From the NCBI GenBank assembly GCA_003506795.1, contig DNYO01000266.1, positions 1 through 11,452 of the forward strand: a stretch of DNA of 11,452 nucleotides, read 5' to 3'. Position 1 is the stretch's first letter, and every line of letters starts with the position of its first letter. A model generated the notes under the pieces. That model was not told the origin of the DNA. It saw only the letters and a list, made by a program, of their open reading frames with translations, and did no database searches. Source of the stretch: Deltaproteobacteria bacterium (GTDB taxonomy: Bacteria > Desulfobacterota > Syntrophorhabdia > Syntrophorhabdales > Syntrophorhabdaceae). Below, piece by piece: positions 6,426-11,452 of the stretch. The translations under genes and the position numbers were made by a program.

Positions 6426-7364
6426 TCACTTGTTCAAAAAACATGCCACTTTGTGGTCATTGCCGCCTGTAAGCTCAGGAACCTGTCCCCGGCAATGTCC
6501 TTCTTTGTCTTCGCAATTCTCGTAATAGGAGCACCCTTCCCATTCCCCGTCGGACGGCGCCTCCTGCCTCAGGGCAAATTCTCCCTTCGAGGCCTTGATA
6601 AGCATTCTCGTGTAGGGGTGCAGGGGGTTCAGGAAGACCTCGTCACGTCCGCCTGTCTCGACCACCTTTCCCCTGTAAAGGACGAGGATTCGATCGGAGA
6701 GAAAACGTACTATGTTGAGATCATGAGAAACAAAGACCATGGAGATATTCGATTTCTCGCGGATATCGAGGAAAAGATTGACGATCTGGGCCTGTATGGA
6801 CACATCGAGGGAGGATACGGGTTCGTCGGCAATGATGAGCGCCGGTTCAGTCGCCAGAGCGCGTCCGATAGCCACCCGCTGCCTCTGGCCCCCGCTCATC
6901 TCGTGGGGGTATTTCCCGAGAGAATCCTCGTCAAGGCCCACGCTCCTCAATATCTCTCCCACTTTGGCACTCACATTCGCCCTGCCCTTCGTTATATTGT
7001 GGAATTTAAGGGGCTCGGCAATGATATCCGCTATTTTCATTCTGGGATTGAGCGACGAATAGGGATCCTGGAAGATTATCTGCATTTGCCTTCGGAGTCT
7101 GTTCATCTCTTCCCGGCCGGCAGTGAGAAGATTGACACCGTCGAAGAAGACCTCGCCGGCATCGGGCCGTTCAAGAAGCAGCACGCAGCGTGCCAGGGTA
7201 CTCTTCCCCGAACCGCTCTCTCCCACGACACCAAGGGTCCGGCCTGCTTCAAGTTCAAGGCTGACACCGTCTACGGCCTTGATCGTCTCTTTTGCGACAG
7301 AGAAGACAGACCTTCGAACCTCGTAGTACTTCTTAAGGTCTAATACAGATAACAGCGAACCCAT
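6426..7364 (-). CDS. oppF: Oligopeptide/dipeptide ABC transporter ATPase, OppF/DppF type
   Basis: This 312-residue cytoplasmic ATPase energises peptide (or possibly nickel/other solute) import through an Opp/Dpp-type permease. Walker A is G-E-S-G-S-G-K-S (about 48-55), the Q-loop is Q99, the signature is M-S-G-G-Q-R-Q-R (156-163), Walker B is L-I-I-A-D-E (176-181) and the H-loop is His214. The C-terminal extension starts with N-P-L-H-P-Y and carries Cys278, Cys284, Cys291 and Cys308 (C-x5-C-x6-C-x16-C), the pattern reported to hold an iron-sulfur cluster in some Opp/Dpp ATPases. I chose ATG 7362-7364, preceded by AAGGA. A longer reading frame up to 7448 exists but its extra residues are antisense-like and lie within the upstream ATPase gene. 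The start overlaps that gene by 25 bases, so translation is probably coupled. Substrate cannot be determined; the symbol is by family. Confidence 0.93.
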   Translation of the reverse strand: MGSLLSVLDLKKYYEVRRSVFSVAKETIKAVDGVSLELEAGRTLGVVGESGSGKSTLARCVLLLERPDAGEVFFDGVNLLTAGREEMNRLRRQMQIIFQDPYSSLNPRMKIADIIAEPLKFHNITKGRANVSAKVGEILRSVGLDEDSLGKYPHEMSGGQRQRVAIGRALATEPALIIADEPVSSLDVSIQAQIVNLFLDIREKSNISMVFVSHDLNIVRFLSDRILVLYRGKVVETGGRDEVFLNPLHPYTRMLIKASKGEFALRQEAPSDGEWEGCSYYENCEDKEGHCRGQVPELTGGNDHKVACFLNK

Positions 7365-8314
7365 TGATCCTTTCTGACCTCTTTCATTGCAGGTTCCTCG
7401 CCTCTGCAAACATCCATGACGTAGGGGCACCTTGGATGAAATTTGCATCCCGAGGGTAATTCGGACAGCTTCGGTACCGACCCGGGGATGGCTTTTAACC
7501 TCTTCGTGTCACTCGAAAACCCGAAGATCGACTCCAGGAGTCCGCGGCCGTAAGGATGGAGCGGCTCTTTGAAGAAGTCTTCCACACGGTTGCGCTCGAC
7601 CATTCTGCCGGCATACATGAGACCGACCGCCTGGCCCATGGACTTCATTATCGTCAAATCGTGGGTTATGAATATCATCGACATGCCCAGGGTGTCCACA
7701 AGACCCCTTATCAAACCCAGTATCTGGGATTCCGTGGCGACATCCAGGGCTGTTGTCGGCTCATCAGCTATAATGAGAGAGGGATCGCAGGAAATAGCCA
7801 TGGCCATGAGCACCCGTTGCCTTTGCCCGCCGGAGAGCTGATGGGGATACTGAATATACCTTCTTTCCGGTTCATCGAACCCCACCTGCCTCAAGAGCTC
7901 CAGGGTCCTCTTTTTTACTTCGCCGCGGTCACGGGTCCCGTGTATCTCTATGGCCTCGCCAATCTGCTCGCCTATCCGCAGGACAGGGTTCAAGGCCGTC
8001 ATGGGCTCCTGAAAGACCATACCGATACGGTTGCCGCGCACCTCTTCCATTTGTTTGTCGCTCAAGGTCAAAAGGTCGGTGCCCTCAAATACGATCCGGC
8101 CCGATACGATCCTTCCGGGCGGATGGACAAGCCTCATTATCGAATGGGCCGTCACCGTTTTGCCGGAGCCGCTTTCCCCGACGAGCCCGAAAACCTCCCC
8201 TGCCTTAACGGTAAAAGTCACGTCATTTACGGCCGGTATGATCTCTTCACCCGTAAAGAACGACGTATAAAGTCCGGTTACCTCGAGAAGTATTTTGTTG
8301 TTTGTATTTGTCAT
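7340..8314 (-). CDS. oppD: Oligopeptide/dipeptide ABC transporter ATPase, OppD/DppD type
   Basis: This 324-residue partner ATPase would pair with the OppF-type protein encoded just downstream to form the nucleotide-binding heterodimer. Walker A is G-E-S-G-S-G-K-T (46-53), the Q-loop is Q102, the signature is L-S-G-G-Q-R-Q-R (160-167), Walker B is L-I-I-A-D-E (180-185) and the H-loop is His218. The C-terminal peptide-transporter extension (P-L-H-P-Y near 251-255) carries Cys290, Cys296, Cys303 and Cys321, again the C-x5-C-x6-C...C pattern. The ATG at 8312-8314 has no clear Shine-Dalgarno, but the recognised fold begins about ten residues in, so the start is close to right. A good promoter lies 55-80 bases upstream. 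No permease or substrate-binding gene is present within the window, so this looks like an ATPase-only transcription unit. Confidence 0.93.
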   Translation of the reverse strand: MTNTNNKILLEVTGLYTSFFTGEEIIPAVNDVTFTVKAGEVFGLVGESGSGKTVTAHSIMRLVHPPGRIVSGRIVFEGTDLLTLSDKQMEEVRGNRIGMVFQEPMTALNPVLRIGEQIGEAIEIHGTRDRGEVKKRTLELLRQVGFDEPERRYIQYPHQLSGGQRQRVLMAMAISCDPSLIIADEPTTALDVATESQILGLIRGLVDTLGMSMIFITHDLTIMKSMGQAVGLMYAGRMVERNRVEDFFKEPLHPYGRGLLESIFGFSSDTKRLKAIPGSVPKLSELPSGCKFHPRCPYVMDVCRGEEPAMKEVRKDQWVRCYLY

Positions 8315-8368
8315 CGACTATCGACGGTATCCAAAGGGAAAATTTTTTTGATTATTTGAACCTTATGC

Positions 8369-8396
8369 ATTATACTAAACCCAAATAAAATGGCAA
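8369..8396 (-). promoter_or_regulatory. Sigma-70-like promoter of the oppD-oppF pair
   Basis: On the minus strand TTGCCA (8391-8396, five of six to consensus) and TATAAT (8369-8374, perfect) are spaced by 16 bases. Transcription would start near 8362, leaving about 48 bases of leader before the oppD-type ATG. This is the best promoter match in the window. Confidence 0.75.
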
Positions 8397-8419
8397 GTCT
8401 TTTATGTATGAGCTACCGT

Positions 8420-8448
8420 CTGACAGCACATACATATTTTTATATATA
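8420..8448 (+). promoter_or_regulatory. Sigma-70-like promoter of guaBA
   Basis: On the plus strand CTGACA (8420-8425, five of six) is followed after 17 bases by TATATA (8443-8448, four of six) in a TA-rich run, so the -10 register is uncertain by two bases. Transcription would start near 8455. The -35 box is 23 bases from that of the divergent oppD promoter. I see no recognisable purine riboswitch or PurR-like palindrome in the short leader. Confidence 0.55.
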
Positions 8449-8479
8449 GAGACCTTACAAACACGTATACTATCCCCAT

Positions 8480-8485
8480 GAGGTG
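8480..8485 (+). promoter_or_regulatory. Ribosome binding site of guaB
   Basis: GAGGTG lies four bases before the ATG at 8490. It supports that start over any internal one. Confidence 0.8.
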
Positions 8486-8489
8486 AATC

Positions 8490-9965
8490 ATGTCACAGAA
8501 AGAGCCGACAGATTTCAGGGAAGGACTAACCTTCGACGACGTTCTGCTTGTACCGGCTTCCAGCACGATCATGCCGGCGGACGTGGACGTTTCCGCCTAT
8601 CTCACTCCGGCCATAAAGCTCAATATCCCCATAGTCAGCGCAGCGATGGACACGGTCACGGAATCCAAGACAGCCATCTGTCTCGCCCAGGAGGGAGGAA
8701 TTGGGATCATCCACCGGAATATGACCGTGGGGGAACAGGCCAACGAAGTTGAAAAGGTCAAGAAATCGGAAAGCGGCATGATCGTCGACCCCATAACGAT
8801 AGCCCCCGAAAACAAGATCAAGGACGCCCTGGCACTCATGTCCCGGTACCGCATCTCCGGCATACCCGTCACGAAGGGTCCGAGGCTCGTCGGCATCATC
8901 ACCAACAGGGACCTGCGGTTCGAGACCAACCTGGACAGAAAGGTCCAGAACGTCATGACGAAGGAAAACCTTGTAACAGTCAAGGAAGGTATCGGCCTCG
9001 AGGAGTCAAAAAAGATCCTCCACAAGCACAAGATCGAAAAGCTGCTGGTGGTAGACAAGAATTTTGATCTTAAAGGGTTGATTACCATTAAAGATATCGA
9101 AAAGATGCGCAAGTATCCCAATTCCTGCAAGGACCAGCTCGGAAGGCTTCGGGTGGGTGCAGCGGTAGGGGTCGGCCCGGACAGGGACGAGAGGGTCGAG
9201 GCCCTCCTCAGGGCCGGGTGCGACGTGATAATCATCGATACGGCGCACGGTCATTCCCGAAATGTCGTTCAAGCCATCCAGGCGATCAAGAAGAACTTCC
9301 CCGACATCCAGATGATCGCGGGCAACATAGCCACCGCGGAAGGATGCGAGGCGCTTATCAAAGCGGGATGCGACGCCGTGAAGGTCGGTGTGGGGCCGGG
9401 CTCCATCTGCACGACACGAATCGTGGCCGGTATCGGCGTACCCCAGATCACAGCCATCATGGACGCGGCATCGGTCGCGGCCCGGCGCAATGTACCCATT
9501 ATCGCGGACGGAGGCATCAAGTTCTCCGGGGATATCACGAAGGCCCTGGCGGCCGGCGCCCAGACAGCCATGATCGGCAACCTCTTCGCCGGGACCGATG
9601 AGACGCCGGGAGAGACAGTCCTCTATCAGGGCAGAACGTACAAGGTCTACCGCGGAATGGGTTCCCTGGAAGCCATGCGCGAGGGAAAGACACGGGACCG
9701 CTACTGTATCCCCGAAGATGAGGTTGAATCCAAGATCGTCCCTGAAGGTATCGAGGGCCGGGTACCATACCGGGGCTCCCTTTCAATATGCATCAACCAG
9801 CTGGTGGGAGGCCTCAAGGCCGGCATGGGATACGTCGGTACAAGAACCATCGAAGAACTTCAAACAAAACGGAAGTTCATCCGGATAACGTCCGCTGCAT
9901 TGCGGGAAAGCCACGTCCATGACGTTATCATCACAAAGGAAGCGCCAAACTACAGGATCGAGTAG
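8490..9965 (+). CDS. guaB: IMP dehydrogenase
   Basis: This complete 491-residue enzyme oxidises IMP to XMP with NAD+, the committed step of guanine nucleotide synthesis in the cytoplasm. The N-terminus (G-L-T-F-D-D-V-L-L-V-P near 12-22) and P-I-V-S-A-A-M-D-T-V-T-E (47-58) begin the TIM barrel. A tandem CBS (Bateman) module is inserted at about residues 95-205. The active-site loop is G-P-G-S-I-C-T-T-R with catalytic Cys307. Phosphate and IMP binding are indicated by D-G-G-I-K-F-S-G-D-I (340-349) and Y-R-G-M-G-S-L-E-A-M (387-396), and D-R-Y at 403-405 is the start of the mobile flap. Length and motifs are typical for bacterial GuaB. The guaA start follows three bases after the stop, giving the classical guaBA operon transcribed from the promoter upstream. 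Confidence 0.98.
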   Translation: MSQKEPTDFREGLTFDDVLLVPASSTIMPADVDVSAYLTPAIKLNIPIVSAAMDTVTESKTAICLAQEGGIGIIHRNMTVGEQANEVEKVKKSESGMIVDPITIAPENKIKDALALMSRYRISGIPVTKGPRLVGIITNRDLRFETNLDRKVQNVMTKENLVTVKEGIGLEESKKILHKHKIEKLLVVDKNFDLKGLITIKDIEKMRKYPNSCKDQLGRLRVGAAVGVGPDRDERVEALLRAGCDVIIIDTAHGHSRNVVQAIQAIKKNFPDIQMIAGNIATAEGCEALIKAGCDAVKVGVGPGSICTTRIVAGIGVPQITAIMDAASVAARRNVPIIADGGIKFSGDITKALAAGAQTAMIGNLFAGTDETPGETVLYQGRTYKVYRGMGSLEAMREGKTRDRYCIPEDEVESKIVPEGIEGRVPYRGSLSICINQLVGGLKAGMGYVGTRTIEELQTKRKFIRITSAALRESHVHDVIITKEAPNYRIE

Positions 9966-9968
9966 AAT

Positions 9969-11452
9969 ATGAAAAACCAGTACAGCGACTACCACGATGA
10001 ACTCGTGCTGATCCTTGACTTCGGCTCTCAATATACCCAGCTTATAGCCCGAAAGGTCAGGGAGCTTGGCGTCTATTGCGAGATATATCCCCACAATATG
10101 GAAATGGACACCATCAGATCCATGAAACCGAAGGGGATCATCCTTTCGGGGGGACCGAGCAGCATCAATCAGGAGAATGCGCCCATCTGCGACAGGGCCG
10201 TTTTCGACCTCGGCGTGCCGGTGCTTGGTATCTGCTATGGCCTTCAGCTCATCGCCAAGTTTTTTGGCGGCAAGGTGGAGAAAGCCCCCAAGCGAGAGTT
10301 TGGCAAGGCCCATGTGTATATCGAAACGAAAGACAGGTTCCTTGACGGCATCAAGGATGGCGACGTCGTCTGGATGAGCCATAGCGACAAGGTCCTGACC
10401 ATGCCGCGAGGTTTTGTCGCACTGGCGCGATCGGACAACTCTCCCTATGCGGCTATCCGCAACAAAAAAGGTGACATCTACGGGGTACAGTTCCACCCGG
10501 AGGTCCACCACACACCGAAAGGCAATCGTATTCTCAAGAACTTTCTCTATAAAACATGCAAGCTCAAGGGGCTGTTCTCGCCGAGATCGTTCGTCGAGCT
10601 TGCAACGGAAAAGATCCGCCAGGAGGCGGGAAACGAAAAGGTTATATGTGCTCTGAGCGGAGGCGTCGATTCCTCCGTTGTCGCCGCTCTTATTCACCGC
10701 GCCATAGGCGACAACCTCCGCTGCGTCTTTGTCAATAATGGTGTATTGAGAAAAAACGAGGCTGAAGAGGTCATTGCCGCATACCGGGATATCCTCCATC
10801 TCAACCTGAAGTATGTCGATGCCGAGGATACCTTTCTCGTGGCCCTCAAAGGCGTAAAAGATCCGGAACGGAAGCGGAAGATCATCGGGAGAATCTTCAT
10901 CAGGATATTCGAGGAAGAGGCCCGCACCAACGGCTCCGCCCGGTATCTCGCCCAGGGTACCCTCTATCCCGATGTCATAGAGAGCGTTTCCTCCAAGGGA
11001 CCCTCCGCCACTATCAAGAGCCACCATAATGTCGGCGGCCTCCCCAAACGGATGAAGATGACTCTCATCGAACCCCTCAGGGAACTCTTCAAGGATGAGG
11101 TCCGGATCGTGGGACGAGAACTTGGCGTCCCCGAGAACATTGTCGCACGGCAACCCTTCCCGGGCCCCGGTCTGGCCATAAGGATCATCGGCGATGTGAC
11201 GAGAGAAAGACTCGAAGTCCTCAAAGAGGCGGACAGCATAATCCGGCAGGAGATCGAACACAATCCTTCCTTTAAGCACATCTGGCAGTCCTTCGCCATA
11301 CTCATACCGGTAAAGACCGTGGGAGTCATGGGTGACGAGAGAACCTACGCCAACGTCATAGCACTTCGGGTCGTCGAAAGCGAAGACGCGATGACGGCTG
11401 ACTGGGCGAGGCTTCCCTACACGACCCTCGATACCGTGGCGCGACGGATCAT
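9969..11452 (+). CDS. guaA: GMP synthase (glutamine-hydrolysing), missing its last residues at the right edge
   Basis: This open frame of 494 codons runs to the window end. GMP synthase aminates XMP to GMP using glutamine and ATP. The N-terminal class I glutamine amidotransferase domain shows D-F-G-S-Q-Y near 17-22, the nucleophile Cys89 in G-I-C-Y-G, and His176/Glu178 in Q-F-H-P-E-V. The ATP pyrophosphatase domain has the P-loop S-G-G-V-D-S-S (230-236), and further on there are G-T-L-Y-P-D-V-I-E-S and the C-terminal dimerisation-domain motif R-Q-P-F-P-G-P-G-L. The family is usually about 510-525 residues, so roughly the last 20 residues lie beyond the edge. The ATG at 9969 follows the guaB stop by three bases with only a weak ribosome site, so coupling to guaB is likely. 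Both domains appear intact. A long antisense open frame overlaps it but is not a gene. Confidence 0.98.
   Translation, partial: MKNQYSDYHDELVLILDFGSQYTQLIARKVRELGVYCEIYPHNMEMDTIRSMKPKGIILSGGPSSINQENAPICDRAVFDLGVPVLGICYGLQLIAKFFGGKVEKAPKREFGKAHVYIETKDRFLDGIKDGDVVWMSHSDKVLTMPRGFVALARSDNSPYAAIRNKKGDIYGVQFHPEVHHTPKGNRILKNFLYKTCKLKGLFSPRSFVELATEKIRQEAGNEKVICALSGGVDSSVVAALIHRAIGDNLRCVFVNNGVLRKNEAEEVIAAYRDILHLNLKYVDAEDTFLVALKGVKDPERKRKIIGRIFIRIFEEEARTNGSARYLAQGTLYPDVIESVSSKGPSATIKSHHNVGGLPKRMKMTLIEPLRELFKDEVRIVGRELGVPENIVARQPFPGPGLAIRIIGDVTRERLEVLKEADSIIRQEIEHNPSFKHIWQSFAILIPVKTVGVMGDERTYANVIALRVVESEDAMTADWARLPYTTLDTVARRI

Noticed and set aside
6291..7343. 350-codon plus-strand open frame antisense to the OppF-type gene
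   Set aside because: It is the complement of a gene with all ABC ATPase motifs, has no recognisable domain, and begins inside the pilA promoter without a ribosome site.
7365..7448. N-terminal extension of the OppF-type ATPase to an ATG at 7448
   Set aside because: The extra 28 residues do not resemble the family and would overlap the OppD-type gene by over 100 bases, while ATG 7364 has a ribosome site and fits the family start.
8431..8450. TA-rich alternating tract before guaB as a possible repeat or origin element
   Set aside because: It is short and better explained as the -10 region of the guaBA promoter.
9783..11279. 498-codon minus-strand open frame antisense to guaA
   Set aside because: It lies entirely opposite the well-supported guaA and the end of guaB, shows no recognisable domain, and its amino acid pattern mirrors the codon bias of the plus-strand gene.
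1..11452. CRISPR arrays, insertion sequences, tRNA genes, toxin-antitoxin or phage-defence genes
   Set aside because: No direct-repeat array, transposase motif, tRNA-like cloverleaf or defence domain was seen. Every gene belongs to a familiar pilus, ABC transporter or purine family.

Overview
The window looks like ordinary chromosome from a Gram-negative bacterium. GC content is moderate and coding is dense, with operons whose genes abut or overlap. The combination of a PilA-type pilin, a PilY1-type adhesin, a FimT/GspH pseudopilin, a PilV-type pseudopilin and an A24 prepilin peptidase points to type IVa pili. The divergent style of the pilus proteins, including a pilin without the usual C-terminal disulfide and an acidic D-x-N-x-D prepilin loop, reminds me of deltaproteobacteria (Desulfobacterota). 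That placement is an impression from memory, not a computed result. I see no mobile element, CRISPR array, rRNA, tRNA or phage gene, and no gene-free stretch longer than about 210 bases.

Layout. Positions 1-6216 (minus strand) form a type IV pilus biogenesis block. In transcription order it runs: major pilin pilA; a palindromic hairpin; a second small prepilin; prepilin peptidase pilD; a large PilY1-type tip or adhesin protein; a GspH/FimT pseudopilin; and a PilV-type pseudopilin that runs off the left edge. Positions 6217-6425 form an intergenic region with a strong sigma-70-like promoter for pilA. Positions 6426-8314 (minus strand) hold the two ATPase subunits of an oligopeptide/dipeptide (Opp/Dpp-type) ABC importer, with no permease or binding-protein gene beside them. 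Positions 8315-8489 form a divergent intergenic region with one promoter for each direction. Positions 8490-11452 (plus strand) hold guaB followed immediately by guaA, the two-gene guanine nucleotide operon. guaA is cut by the right edge about 20 codons short of its expected end.

How the genes work together. PilD cleaves the short leaders of the four prepilin-like proteins encoded here, all of which keep the G/F-T-L-x-E signature including Glu+5. PilA would build the fibre. The small prepilin, the GspH/FimT protein and the PilV-like protein would be minor pilins that prime assembly and carry PilY1 at the tip. The hairpin just after pilA could hold the downstream minor components below pilin level. 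The Opp/Dpp ATPases and guaBA are housekeeping neighbours with no evident link to pili.

I did not find a convincing undescribed system. The items most worth a second look are the pilA/downstream hairpin, the pilin lacking its disulfide pair, the altered calcium-loop region and cysteine cluster in the PilY1 protein, and the inverted repeat upstream of the pilA promoter.
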